64,000 nucleotides of DNA from Polaribacter sargassicola (GTDB lineage: Bacteria > Bacteroidota > Bacteroidia > Flavobacteriales > Flavobacteriaceae), in the NCBI RefSeq assembly GCF_021991835.1, contig NZ_JAHDAU010000001.1, positions 248,001 to 312,000 on the forward strand, written 5' to 3'. Positions 49,981-58,775 of this stretch are shown piece after piece. The notes under the pieces were generated by a model. It worked only from the letters and a program-made list of their open reading frames with translations. It was not told where the DNA came from and did not search any database. Both the position numbers and the translations under genes were made by a program. Each line of letters starts with the position of its first letter. The stretch's first letter is position 1.

Positions 49981-50367
49981 TTATTTTCTCTTAAGTATTT
50001 TAATAACAAAAACAGCTTCTGTTAATAAAAAAATAATAGTAGGTAATAACAGAGAAATTTTAGATGAAAACAACAGACTTTCTTCTGAAAGTAGCGATTT
50101 ATTAAAGGCTGCAGTAAACAGCATCAATTTAAAAAAAATTAAACCTAGATATATAAAACCTAATCTTTCAGAAATTTTATCAACAGTTAAAAGCAGTAAA
50201 AAATTTACCAAAATCAACAAAGAAAAACTAACATGAAAAAAGTATACTTTTTTTAATGAAAAGGGTAAAACTATTTGATAATATTCTAAAATAAAATTAT
50301 GAAGAAAAAAACATAAAAATGAAAGAACAACAAACAAAATAGCTTTTATGATAAAATTTTTAATCAT
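49981..50367 (-). CDS. small membrane protein in the AtpI position
   Basis: 128 residues with four hydrophobic helices (about 6-26, 42-62, 70-90 and 105-124). No conserved motif stands out. It overlaps atpZ by 8 bases and is followed by atpB, the place where atpI genes sit in other bacteria, so a role in c-ring assembly or as an uncharacterised ATP synthase accessory is possible. Similar proteins in Bacteroidota are labelled as DUF6168, as far as I recall. Confidence 0.6.
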   Translation of the reverse strand: MIKNFIIKAILFVVLSFLCFFLHNFILEYYQIVLPFSLKKVYFFHVSFSLLILVNFLLLLTVDKISERLGFIYLGLIFFKLMLFTAAFNKSLLSEESLLFSSKISLLLPTIIFLLTEAVFVIKILKRK

Positions 50368-50578
50368 TTATCTTATTAGCTTGTTTTATTAAAGAATATG
50401 TAGCGATAAAAACAGATAGTAATGCAACTGTTTCTGTTAAAAAAGAAGTTTTAAACTTAGCATCTAACCACTCTCCTAACAAAAAACCTAAATAAATAGT
50501 TAAACCCATTTGCAAACCTGCACCTGAGAGTCTTAGAGCCTTATTAAGCGATTTTTTCTGAACGTCTTTCTTGCTCAT
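50360..50578 (-). CDS. AtpZ/AtpI family ATP synthase accessory protein
   Basis: 72 residues with two helices (about 21-33 and 46-64). The segment LRLSGAGLQMGLTIYLGFLL then GEWLDAKF is the AtpZ signature. AtpZ proteins help ATP synthase assembly or magnesium/calcium supply in other bacteria. The start at 50578 overlaps the bactofilin gene by 35 bases; this long overlap in another frame suggests translational coupling. Confidence 0.8.
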   Translation of the reverse strand: MSKKDVQKKSLNKALRLSGAGLQMGLTIYLGFLLGEWLDAKFKTSFLTETVALLSVFIATYSLIKQANKIND

Positions 50579-50963
50579 TACTAGAATTTAATTCTTTTAC
50601 TGCTCCAACACCTTTCATTGCGCAAGAAGCATTAAATGAAGCTCCCGCTTCTACAACAAGCTTTTCTATAATTACATTTCCAGAGATATTAGCAGACGCT
50701 TTAACTGTTAGTGTATTTAAAACCAACAACTCTCCTAAAAAGACACCTTCTATATCTGCATATTCTGCTTCTACTTTACCTTTTATTTTACCATTTACAC
50801 CAATAATTACACGACCATTGGTTTTTAGTGTACCTTCTAAAGTTCCGTCAATTCTAAAATCTCCTTCAGATTTAATATCTCCGACAACTACTGTGTTTTT
50901 GGCTATAACATTTCTTTCCATAACTGTTTTTTTTGCTGTTTCTTTGTTTTTTCCCCCAAACAT
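50544..50963 (-). CDS. bactofilin (polymer-forming cytoskeletal protein)
   Basis: 139 residues. The core (about 18-115) is a right-handed beta-helix of short Gly/Val repeats: GDIKSEGDFRIDGTLEGTL, NGRVIIGVNGKIKGKVEAEY, IEGVFLGELLVLNTLTVKAS. N- and C-terminal tails are polar and disordered. Bactofilins form non-nucleotide filaments that set cell shape or place other proteins. It begins 2 bases after sprE ends and overlaps atpZ by 35 bases, so it links the secretion and ATP synthase genes. Confidence 0.9.
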   Translation of the reverse strand: MFGGKNKETAKKTVMERNVIAKNTVVVGDIKSEGDFRIDGTLEGTLKTNGRVIIGVNGKIKGKVEAEYADIEGVFLGELLVLNTLTVKASANISGNVIIEKLVVEAGASFNASCAMKGVGAVKELNSSNEQERRSEKIA

Positions 50964-50965
50964 TT

Positions 50966-53203
50966 CTACTTACTTAATTGATTAACGATTTCTTTTGCTT
51001 TTTTTCCTTCTTCTGTATTTGCATAGCTAACAGCTACAAAATCCATTGCAATTTTGTAAGTTTCTTTATCTTTATATTTACCTATAGCATAAGCTTTTAA
51101 CAACTCAAATTTAGGAATTAATTTCGAATTTTTAATTAATGGTAATTGTTCATCAATTTTTAATACTGTTTCTTCAAATTTATCTTCTTTATATAAATAG
51201 TAAATTTCTTTATATAAAACTTCTAGCTCATCAACAGAAACCTCTTCTACAATTGGCTCATCAGGATTTCTTATAATTTGTGCAAATTTAGTTTTAGCGT
51301 AATCTGTAAGTATTACATCTTTATATTTAAGTGCCAATATATTTTGCCCTAAACCGGTATAAATTTGATATAAATGCCAATTTATAGGCAACCTCAACTC
51401 TTCTAAAGTGTTTAAACTAGCAACTCTTTCTAATCTTTCTATAGCTAATTTTGTGTCTTTAAATTGTTCTTTATAAATTATCCCTAACTCATATAAAGCT
51501 TTATTTCTTTCTAGCTTTAAAGTATCTATTTTAGCTTTTTCTTTAGGAATTGTTTCTAGATAACTTGCCAAATCATAACGAGAACTTTTTTTACTTATCT
51601 GTAAAGAATCGTTACTTGTTAAACCTGTATCAGCTTTAGAAGACCATCTCCAATCATCTTCCTTCTTTCTATTTCCCCAAATTTTCTGAAACTCAGTTTT
51701 TCCAAAACTTAAAGACTGAGAATTATAAAAATACCATTTTCCTTTATTATTAGATTGCAAAGAACTACCACCAAAAGAACTGCCAAATGCTTGCTGATTT
51801 AATTTTAGCTGAGCAGCCTCTTCATCTTTCTTCTTTAAATTATCTATATAATTTTGAAAAAACTTTTCTTGATCTTCTGTAGAAAGCGATGCAATTCTTA
51901 AAATACTATCATTTTCTATCACTTTTTTTTCAAAACGAATTAAAGATGCTAAGTTTCTATGCTTTCTTCTAATCCTTCTAAATCTTAAATCTAAGGTATC
52001 TTTAGAAATACTTAAAATACTATCATAATAGGCACTTGCATCTAAATAGTTAGAATTATCAAAATTAATATTTCCTAATCTTTCATAGGTAAAAGTTTTC
52101 TGTTTTACACTGCTAGAAAGAGACCTTAAAGATTGATTATAATAATTAACTGCTAAACCAATACTGTCTTGTTTTTCATACAAAATACCTGTTTGGTAAT
52201 ATAGCTCATCTAAATACGCTCTATTTTCTCTCTCTTTAATTAGTTTTTGCATTTTTTCTAAAACAACTGCAGAAGAAGAATCTGTTGCTACATTTTTTGC
52301 TAATTCTATATTAGCATGCATTTTGTATTTATAAGGTGCTTTTTTAAAGTTGATGATTTTATTAAAGGTGATAGAAGCTGAATCTTTTTTATTTTCTGAA
52401 CTGTAAATCTGCCCTAAAACAAATAAATTTCTTGCTCCCTGTGTTTTGTTATTTAAAGTTTCTGTAGATTTTGCAAGATATTTTTTAGCTTTCTGCAAAC
52501 TATCTGTTTTTAAATAAGCCATTGCTAAAGCGGTATAACCTTGCTCTTTAATTTCTTCTGGTAAATCTGCTTCTACCGTATCTTTTGTGTGCAAAAGTAA
52601 TTTTAAAGATTCTATTGCAAACTCTTCATTATCTATTCTAATATTTGCTTTTGCTCTCCAAATTTTAGTTTCATTTATTAAATTAGCATAAGGATAATTA
52701 GCAATCACATAATTAAAAGCCTCTATTGCTGGTATAAAACGCTGATCGTAATAACGTGCTTTCCCTAATAAAAGATAAGCGTCATCAATCTGGCTATTTC
52801 GCTCCATTCCATCAATATTCATTCCATGTTTTTGGATTGCTTTTATTGCTTTTTCTTCTGCAATACCAAACGGTGTTGTTGCTTTTTCTTCTTCGGTATC
52901 TGCTGTTTTATTTTTACCAAAACTAACACCCGATTTTACTTTTGAATTAAATGTAGGTATTGAAATTTTATCTTCTTCAAACTTAATTGGCTCTATTTGT
53001 AGTTGTTGAAACCAATCTTCTTTATAATTTTCATTTATACTATTTACACCTTCTTTAAAAGCTTCTTTACCATTAAACAATACGTTAAATTTTGTGTTTA
53101 AAGAATGCCAATTTCTATTAATTAAAGTATCTTTTTTTGTACTACAAGAAAGTAGCACTGTAAAGATGGTAATTACTAAAACTATTTTATGGGTGCTTTT
53201 CAC
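50966..53203 (-). CDS. sprE: type IX secretion/gliding lipoprotein SprE (PorW-like)
   Basis: 745 residues. Lipobox ITIFTVLLSC (Cys at about 20). The sequence right after, STKKDTLINRNWHSLNTKFN, is the conserved start of SprE/PorW proteins, which are periplasmic TPR lipoproteins needed for the type IX secretion system and gliding. TPR-like helical pairs fill about 150-420 and 570-740, and a charged middle holds KGKWYFYNSQSLSFGKTEF, also typical. It is the first gene of a run that includes bactofilin and the ATP synthase. Somewhat shorter than some relatives. Confidence 0.85.
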   Translation of the reverse strand: MKSTHKIVLVITIFTVLLSCSTKKDTLINRNWHSLNTKFNVLFNGKEAFKEGVNSINENYKEDWFQQLQIEPIKFEEDKISIPTFNSKVKSGVSFGKNKTADTEEEKATTPFGIAEEKAIKAIQKHGMNIDGMERNSQIDDAYLLLGKARYYDQRFIPAIEAFNYVIANYPYANLINETKIWRAKANIRIDNEEFAIESLKLLLHTKDTVEADLPEEIKEQGYTALAMAYLKTDSLQKAKKYLAKSTETLNNKTQGARNLFVLGQIYSSENKKDSASITFNKIINFKKAPYKYKMHANIELAKNVATDSSSAVVLEKMQKLIKERENRAYLDELYYQTGILYEKQDSIGLAVNYYNQSLRSLSSSVKQKTFTYERLGNINFDNSNYLDASAYYDSILSISKDTLDLRFRRIRRKHRNLASLIRFEKKVIENDSILRIASLSTEDQEKFFQNYIDNLKKKDEEAAQLKLNQQAFGSSFGGSSLQSNNKGKWYFYNSQSLSFGKTEFQKIWGNRKKEDDWRWSSKADTGLTSNDSLQISKKSSRYDLASYLETIPKEKAKIDTLKLERNKALYELGIIYKEQFKDTKLAIERLERVASLNTLEELRLPINWHLYQIYTGLGQNILALKYKDVILTDYAKTKFAQIIRNPDEPIVEEVSVDELEVLYKEIYYLYKEDKFEETVLKIDEQLPLIKNSKLIPKFELLKAYAIGKYKDKETYKIAMDFVAVSYANTEEGKKAKEIVNQLSK

Positions 53204-53246
53204 TCAGATAAATCTAAATTAAAAATTTGTTTTTTTTAAACTAAAA

Positions 53247-53293
53247 ACTCTTATTTACAACTAATTTCTAATGAAAATAGTATAAATAAGAGT
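53247..53293 (-). terminator. terminator after the ABC transporter operon
   Basis: Eleven-base arms ACTCTTATTTA/TAAATAAGAGT with a 25-base loop; the minus strand continues TTTTTAGTTT. It separates the ABC genes from sprE. Confidence 0.6.
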
Positions 53294-53325
53294 GTAAAAA
53301 TAGTAATAAAATAAGAATAGAAGGC

Positions 53326-54021
53326 TTATACAGAAAAATAGCTTTCTAATTCTTTTAAAGTTTCTTCTGATGTTTCTATATCTTTTACAACATTACCTTT
53401 ATCTAAAACCACAATGCGCTCGCAAACTTCGGTTACGTGTGTTAAATCGTGACTAGAAATTAAAACAGTAATTTCTTTATTTTCTGTTAATTCTTTTATG
53501 ATGTTTTTTAACCTAATTTGTGTTGTTGGATCTAAGTTTGCAAAAGGTTCGTCTAAAATTACCACTTTTGGGTTTCCCATCATTGCGGCAACAATACCTG
53601 CTTTTTTCTGATTTCCTTTACTTAAATCTCTTAAGTATTTTTTCTTGCCGATAATTTCATCATTAAAAAACTCATCAAACTGAGTTAAAAAGCTTTTAAT
53701 ATCAGCCTTGTTCATACCTCTTAAATCCCCAATAAAATCGAAATACTCATCTGGAGTTAAATAACCAATTAAAAAAGATTCATCAATAAAAGAACCTGTA
53801 AAATTTTTCCAATCTTCGCTTTGGTTTACAACAATATCATTATTAGTAATTGCACCTGAAGACGGCCTAACCAAATCTAACAAAATATTAAAATAGGTTG
53901 TTTTTCCGGCTCCGTTATTACCAACCAAACCAAAACTTTGACCAGTAGGAATCTGTAAAGCATCTATATTTAAAACCTCTGTTTTTCCGTATTTTTTAGA
54001 AAGTTGTGTAGTTTGTATCAT
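53326..54021 (-). CDS. ABC transporter ATP-binding protein
   Basis: 231 residues. Walker A GLVGNNGAGKTTYFN (about 33-45), signature DLSKGNQKKAGIVAAM, Walker B KVVILDEPFANLDP and the switch His in LISSHDLTHV. This variant of the signature motif is common in ABC-2 type exporters. It is paired with the DUF5687 permease 6 bases upstream and probably powers export of an unknown substrate or acts in envelope stress. Confidence 0.92.
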   Translation of the reverse strand: MIQTTQLSKKYGKTEVLNIDALQIPTGQSFGLVGNNGAGKTTYFNILLDLVRPSSGAITNNDIVVNQSEDWKNFTGSFIDESFLIGYLTPDEYFDFIGDLRGMNKADIKSFLTQFDEFFNDEIIGKKKYLRDLSKGNQKKAGIVAAMMGNPKVVILDEPFANLDPTTQIRLKNIIKELTENKEITVLISSHDLTHVTEVCERIVVLDKGNVVKDIETSEETLKELESYFSV

Positions 54022-54027
54022 CTTTTT

Positions 54028-55494
54028 TTAATTTTCTTGATTAAATGCATGAATCATTACATATTTATTTGCAATGTATTTTTTTGTAATAAAAGCCATT
54101 AATTTTTTATGTAAAGCAATCCCTACAAAACCTAAAATAGCAATTGTTAATGTGGCTATTTCAAAATTAACAAGCCAATTAATTAAACCAAAAATAATCA
54201 TTGGTAAAATCATTAAAGGCAAACCTATTAACCATTGTACAGCACCTGTACCTTGAAAGTTAAAAGCTGCTTTTTCATCTAAATTTATTTTTTTTCGATT
54301 AAAAGTTCCTCCATATAAAATTACATGCGTATTTACACCAACGTTATAAATCATGGCCGCAAAATGTACTAATAAAATCTTCCATCCAAAATAAACATAA
54401 GGTATACCCAGCACAAAAAGGCCAACCACACTAATACTCATAATAGTAAATTTTGATTTTAAATAGCGTTCGTATTTAAAATTCTGACTCATTAACATTT
54501 TGTAATAACTACTATCCCAAGCAGGAATAAATTGACCAAAATTGATTAGAAAAGTTCCTGTAGAAAAAATACCTACCAACACAAACATAAAATCTTTGTC
54601 TGCATATAAAGGGTTTGGATAAAAAAACAATCCGTACAACAAACCAACTAAAACCATCCAAATAGAAGATTTTGTACGTTTATTACGCCACATTAAACGC
54701 AAATCGTTTTTTATAAAAGGGGCTACATCACCCAACTTATCTGCAAAAGATAAATCTGATGCGTTTGCTTGTTCTACTTTTTCTGATATTAAAGCATCTA
54801 AATAAACTTCGTTTTTTAACTGCTTATAATTTGCAATATAAAGCACAATTAAGAGTATTAAAAAGACAACAGAAACAATTGGATTTAGATAAATAAAATC
54901 GAATCCTTTACCTACAAAACTTGCTAAATTAAAAAGCTGAAAATATTCTACTAAATAACCACCAACTAGTAAAGTTATTAATCCGCCTAAGGCGATATTA
55001 TTTTTATTGATTAAAAAATTTAAAAAATTAGTACATTGAATAATTAAAATCATACTTGCTAACCAACCTAACACACCCAACACACTGTAACCTTCTCTTA
55101 TTAAAACTATTGCAAACGGAATGTAGAAAAACAAACCCATAACATTAAAAAGAGAAGCAGATGATTTTGCTAAAATAAAATGTACAATTTTATTTCTTTT
55201 TATTGGTAAAATAAGAAATGGTTTTATATTCATTACCGGTAACTTTTGCATGATGTATCTAAAAATTAAATCGGCTACAATAGCAAATAACAAGTAAGAA
55301 TTTACCAAAACTAAAGGATCTTTATCTGGAAATTGTTCTTTTAGAATGTAAAAACCGCCAACACCTAGTATTGAAAAAGAAACAATAAAATAGAGCGCAA
55401 AAAATACCAAAAGTATATTTAGAAAAATACTTTTTCCGAAAGAAGCAGATCGGAAAAACTGTTTCCATTCTAACTTTAAAAAACGAGAAATCAT
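54028..55494 (-). CDS. DUF5687 family ABC-2-type permease
   Basis: 488 residues with about 11-12 helices. The N-terminus FLKLEWKQFFRSASFGKSI and the middle LRLMWRNKRTKSS are the cytoplasmic coupling segments seen in this Bacteroidota permease family. The partner ATPase starts 6 bases downstream. Upstream are three HAAS-like membrane proteins and a PadR regulator in the same direction, so the whole block is probably one regulated unit. Substrate unknown. Confidence 0.85.
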   Translation of the reverse strand: MISRFLKLEWKQFFRSASFGKSIFLNILLVFFALYFIVSFSILGVGGFYILKEQFPDKDPLVLVNSYLLFAIVADLIFRYIMQKLPVMNIKPFLILPIKRNKIVHFILAKSSASLFNVMGLFFYIPFAIVLIREGYSVLGVLGWLASMILIIQCTNFLNFLINKNNIALGGLITLLVGGYLVEYFQLFNLASFVGKGFDFIYLNPIVSVVFLILLIVLYIANYKQLKNEVYLDALISEKVEQANASDLSFADKLGDVAPFIKNDLRLMWRNKRTKSSIWMVLVGLLYGLFFYPNPLYADKDFMFVLVGIFSTGTFLINFGQFIPAWDSSYYKMLMSQNFKYERYLKSKFTIMSISVVGLFVLGIPYVYFGWKILLVHFAAMIYNVGVNTHVILYGGTFNRKKINLDEKAAFNFQGTGAVQWLIGLPLMILPMIIFGLINWLVNFEIATLTIAILGFVGIALHKKLMAFITKKYIANKYVMIHAFNQEN

Positions 55495-55544
55495 AAGTTG
55501 GTTTTTAGTTTGATTGACAATAAGTAGTTAAAAACCATATTTTG

Positions 55545-56252
55545 TTACAAATTTTTAACAATTTTATATTCTGGGTATGTTTCTTGCAATAATTCTTCTG
55601 CTTTTTGCGGAATTACATAATTAGACACGTAAAACAAAATACACAATAAGGTTAGCACAATAGAAATGATAAAAACCCAATAAATATTTAAGTTGCTAAA
55701 ATCTAACCTAGTTAAATTTACAAGGTTAAATAAATTTACAAAAGCAAAACCGGTATAGCTGTTTTTTGTTGTGCCCAACATGGCTTCTAACAAAAATATT
55801 TTCTCTTCTTTCTTTTCTTTTACTTTATGTTCTTTTCTTATTTTATATCCGGCAATCATCTCATAAGTGATTAAGATTAAAAGCAGACCTAAGAAAAAAT
55901 ACTCTGAAAACTGTATTTGAAGCAACATAAAGAAAGACAAGAAAATTACAAAAGTTAGTATAATTTTTGGCACAGTAAACCATTCTTTTGCAAAGCGTAA
56001 AAGTATTTTCCAATACCGTTTATTCATTTGTTTTTGCTTTTCTTCTACAACATCCATAAAACCAAAAACACCAAATTTTTTAAAGGATAAATCTCTTGCT
56101 TGTTCAAAAGTTAAAAGTGGCTGCGCCACCCAAATTTCTTCAATATCATTGGCTAAATGATCTACCAATTCACTTTGTACGTCATAATGATATACATAAT
56201 GTTTTCTAGTAAACTTGTAAAGTTCTTCTATTTGATTTTCTGTAAGTTTCAT
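55545..56252 (-). CDS. HAAS-like membrane protein 3 of the PadR cluster
   Basis: 235 residues. The N-terminal helical domain (about 1-80) reads LTENQIEELYKFTRKHYVYH then SELVDHLANDIEEIW, and ends KKFGVFGFMDVVEEKQKQMN. Four helices follow (about 100-117, 122-140, 172-190, 195-215). The head is shared with the next two genes upstream and resembles the HAAS domain of proteins controlled with PadR regulators. It is nearest to the ABC permease. Its role may be to sense membrane state for the transporter (inference). Confidence 0.72.
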   Translation of the reverse strand: MKLTENQIEELYKFTRKHYVYHYDVQSELVDHLANDIEEIWVAQPLLTFEQARDLSFKKFGVFGFMDVVEEKQKQMNKRYWKILLRFAKEWFTVPKIILTFVIFLSFFMLLQIQFSEYFFLGLLLILITYEMIAGYKIRKEHKVKEKKEEKIFLLEAMLGTTKNSYTGFAFVNLFNLVNLTRLDFSNLNIYWVFIISIVLTLLCILFYVSNYVIPQKAEELLQETYPEYKIVKNL

Positions 56253-56255
56253 CGT

Positions 56256-56933
56256 TTACACAATTACATTAGGATATTGTTTTTTTACCAATTTTTTATT
56301 TTGATGAAAAACAGATTCTCCAGACCAATAAAATAATAATAACAACACAAAAATGCCCAAATGAATATTGTTATGTATTGGATTTAAAAAACTTTCTTCA
56401 ACTCTAAAATTAGTTATCGAATTAAAACAAATGAAAATAAAGTTTAACATTTGTAAAAAGTTATTTGTTTTATTTAAAACTAAAAAGGATTCTTTTTGAT
56501 TATTTTTTGTTTTTCTATATTGATAAAAAATTCGAACAATAATAAATAGCAAAACAGCATATAAAGAAACAAAAAAGTTTTCTTTATCGTCAAACAAATT
56601 CATCAATAAAAATAACACATAAAACAACGTTACTGTAACAATAATTTTAGGCAACTTAAAAAACGTAATTAAGTGTTTTAAAGAGTTTTTATAAAACTTT
56701 GATTGAACAGCTTTTGTTTTTTCTTCTAGTAACTTGCTAAAACCTCTATCGCTAAAATTCCTATGAATATTTTCAATTTCCCTTTTTAAATTTAAATCAG
56801 GGTTCTTATCTAATTTAGTCTCTAAAATATTGGCAAAATGATCTACAACTTCTGTTCTAACATCGTAATATTTTATTCCGTAAGAAAAAATGTAATTGTC
56901 TATTTGTAAAAGTTGCTCTTTTGATAATTCCAT
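56256..56933 (-). CDS. HAAS-like membrane protein 2 of the PadR cluster
   Basis: 225 residues. The same head: LSKEQLLQIDNYIFSYGIKY, then TEVVDHFANILETKL, ending FSDRGFSKLLEEKTKAVQ. Four hydrophobic helices follow (about 92-110, 120-136, 155-175 and 186-205). It is 3 bases from each neighbour, so it is made from one message with its two paralogues. The membrane parts of the three differ much more than the heads. Confidence 0.7.
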   Translation of the reverse strand: MELSKEQLLQIDNYIFSYGIKYYDVRTEVVDHFANILETKLDKNPDLNLKREIENIHRNFSDRGFSKLLEEKTKAVQSKFYKNSLKHLITFFKLPKIIVTVTLFYVLFLLMNLFDDKENFFVSLYAVLLFIIVRIFYQYRKTKNNQKESFLVLNKTNNFLQMLNFIFICFNSITNFRVEESFLNPIHNNIHLGIFVLLLLFYWSGESVFHQNKKLVKKQYPNVIV

Positions 56934-56936
56934 AGC

Positions 56937-57590
56937 TTATAGAATTTTATATTTTTGGATTGCTTCTTGGTGTTTTTTGTAGAAGTAACTGCAGATATAA
57001 GTAACTGCAAAACCTGCACTTTGAAAACTAATTAAAAATGGGATAAAACTTCTATCATCATTAAAATAATTACCTGTAAGCAATGGAATTAATAAAAATA
57101 CAATACTTAAATATTGGGTTTTTAAAATAAAACTATAGGTAGTTTTTACTTTAGATTTTATCACTTTTACAATTATAAAAATCATATAAACAAAAAAACT
57201 GATGTTTAATGCGTTTAAAAATCCGTTGATAAAATCTAACACGTTTTCAGAAAAAACAATAGGAACTTTCGTAAAAAATAACACTGGTAAAAAATAAGCT
57301 GTTAAGTATAAAAAATAAAAAGGCTTAAATATTTTTACTGCATTTTTTACCACAATTTTAGATTCTGAATATTGAAAACCAAAAAAGAAACTAGAAGTAT
57401 CTTTAAAATGTTTATCCCATTTTAAAACCGTTATTTTAAAAGCATTTTCAAAAGAATACTCTTTGTTTAAATAGCTTTCAATATCAGAAATTATATGATC
57501 TAAAATTTCTACTTTTAAATCTATAAATTCGAAATTTTTATTATAAAGATAATTTTCTACTAATTGTATTTGTTCTTTTGTTAATTCCAT
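56937..57590 (-). CDS. HAAS-like membrane protein 1 of the PadR cluster
   Basis: 217 residues from the ATG at 57590 (a TTG two codons earlier is possible). Head: LTKEQIQLVENYLYNKNFEF, then VEILDHIISDIESYL and a diverged FENAFKITVLKWDKHF segment. Four or five helices cover about 90-200. It is the most diverged of the three tandem paralogues and lies 13 bases after the PadR gene. Confidence 0.7.
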   Translation of the reverse strand: MELTKEQIQLVENYLYNKNFEFIDLKVEILDHIISDIESYLNKEYSFENAFKITVLKWDKHFKDTSSFFFGFQYSESKIVVKNAVKIFKPFYFLYLTAYFLPVLFFTKVPIVFSENVLDFINGFLNALNISFFVYMIFIIVKVIKSKVKTTYSFILKTQYLSIVFLLIPLLTGNYFNDDRSFIPFLISFQSAGFAVTYICSYFYKKHQEAIQKYKIL

Positions 57591-57603
57591 AAGCAAAAAA
57601 TAT

Positions 57604-57942
57604 TTATTCCAAACTTAATTTAGGATTCACCAATTGCTGCATCGTTCTTAAAAACTCTTGCATTTCATCCAACTTGTTGGCTGTTTCTTTGGTGCCAGAT
57701 TCTGTTAATTTGTAATATTTACGTAATCTGTTACCTACTTTTGCAACCTCAACATCTAGCAAACCATCGGCTTCTAATTTGTGTAACGCAGGGTACAAAG
57801 CACCTTCGGTAATTTTAAGTTCGCCTTTGGTTAATTCTTTTACTTTTTGGGTAATTTCATAACCATACATTTTATCGTTAGTTTCTAATAATTTTAAAAT
57901 GATGGTTTGTAAAGAACCTTTATATAATTTCTGATTTCCCAT
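57604..57942 (-). CDS. PadR family transcriptional regulator
   Basis: 112 residues, the small PadR type. The winged helix has QTIILKLLETNDKMYGYEIT and ELKITEGALYPALHKLEADG, then LRKYYKLTESGTKETANKL, with a short C-terminal dimer helix. Such regulators are autorepressors and respond to small molecules or membrane stress. It leads the unit with three HAAS-like proteins and an ABC pair and very likely controls them. Confidence 0.92.
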   Translation of the reverse strand: MGNQKLYKGSLQTIILKLLETNDKMYGYEITQKVKELTKGELKITEGALYPALHKLEADGLLDVEVAKVGNRLRKYYKLTESGTKETANKLDEMQEFLRTMQQLVNPKLSLE

Positions 57943-58030
57943 TCTTAATGTGTAATCGTTTAATTTTTTATTTGAAATGTCACTTCGAGTGATTTCGATT
58001 TTTTATTATTCAAAAAACTTACTCAAAATT

Positions 58031-58080
58031 TGTCAGTTCGAGCGCAGTCGAGAACCTATAAAACCTCTCGACTGCGCTCG
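58031..58080. repeat. dispersed repeat with perfect 15-bp inverted arms
   Basis: Arms CGAGCGCAGTCGAGA (58039-58053) and its exact complement (58066-58080) with a 12-base loop, preceded by TTTGTCAGTT. The end motifs GTCAGTTCGAG and TCGAGAAC also occur in the nested element at 22286-22335. Its GC-rich arms contrast with the AT-rich surroundings. It lies between trxA and padR. Confidence 0.8.
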
Positions 58081-58161
58081 AGAAGACATTGCTCTCACCA
58101 AATATACATAATTTTCTTATACATTAGATTCTTATGTATTGTTTTTTTGACGAAAAAAAAC

Positions 58162-58182
58162 CCTAAGTTTAAAAAACTCAGG
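58162..58182 (-). terminator. terminator after trxA-side transcription from the left
   Basis: Stem CCTAAGTTT/AAACTCAGG with one mismatch; eight T follow on the minus strand. It ends the trxA gene (minus strand, stop at 58215). Confidence 0.75.
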
Positions 58183-58214
58183 ATTTAATTTATATACTTT
58201 TAAAAGTATTTTTT

Positions 58215-58574
58215 TTACTTTTCTACCTTTAAAACCTCTGCAATAATACGTTCTAAATCTGCTTTTGGTAAAGCTCCATTTGCCATTTGTGGTTCTCCTT
58301 CTGCTGGGCAAAACAACATAGACGGTATACTTCTAATACCAAAAGCTGCCGATAATTCTTGCTCTGCTTCTGTATCAATTTTATAAATGTCTATTTTACC
58401 TGCATATTCTTCTGATAAAGTTTCTAAAATAGGAGCTAACATTTTACATGGTCCACACCAATCTGCATAAAAATCGATTAATGCTGGTTTATCTCCTTCA
58501 AATTTCCATTCTTTATTTTCTTCAAAATTAAACACCTTTTCTAAAAAAGTTGCTTTTGTTAAATTTTCTGTCAT
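58215..58574 (-). CDS. trxA: thioredoxin
   Basis: 119 residues, single thioredoxin domain with no signal peptide, so cytosolic. The active site is FYADWCGPCKMLAPIL, and the cis-Pro region is FGIRSIPSMLFC. The N-terminal 25 residues (TFLEKVFNFEENKEWKFEGD) form a short extension common in Bacteroidota. It reduces protein disulfides using thioredoxin reductase. It stands alone with its own terminator. Confidence 0.92.
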   Translation of the reverse strand: MTENLTKATFLEKVFNFEENKEWKFEGDKPALIDFYADWCGPCKMLAPILETLSEEYAGKIDIYKIDTEAEQELSAAFGIRSIPSMLFCPAEGEPQMANGALPKADLERIIAEVLKVEK

Positions 58575-58589
58575 AATTTAAAATATTTT

Positions 58590-58640
58590 TTTCGACAAAG
58601 TCGAAATTTTACACACTTGTCATTCCTGCCATAGCAGAAA
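58590..58640. repeat. palindrome plus repeat fragment upstream of trxA
   Basis: TTTCGAC/GTCGAAA with a 3-base loop (58590-58606) is followed by TTGTCATTCCTGCC and GCAGAAATCTG (58619-58644), pieces of the same TCATTCC-type dispersed repeat as at 45698. Degenerate. Confidence 0.5.
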
Positions 58641-58775
58641 TCTGTTTTCACAAAAGTAGTCGTTTTTTTGGGCGGATGATTACAAATCCTAATTTTGTAA
58701 ATTATCAAAATGTTAAAAAAGGATAACTATTTGAATATCTTTAAAATAACTTCTATTTTTAAAGTAAAAAAATAT

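Noticed and set aside
58710-58775. Upstream in-frame ATG of the prolyl oligopeptidase
   Set aside because: It would put 22 charged residues before a clean lipoprotein signal; the ATG at 58776 fits export.
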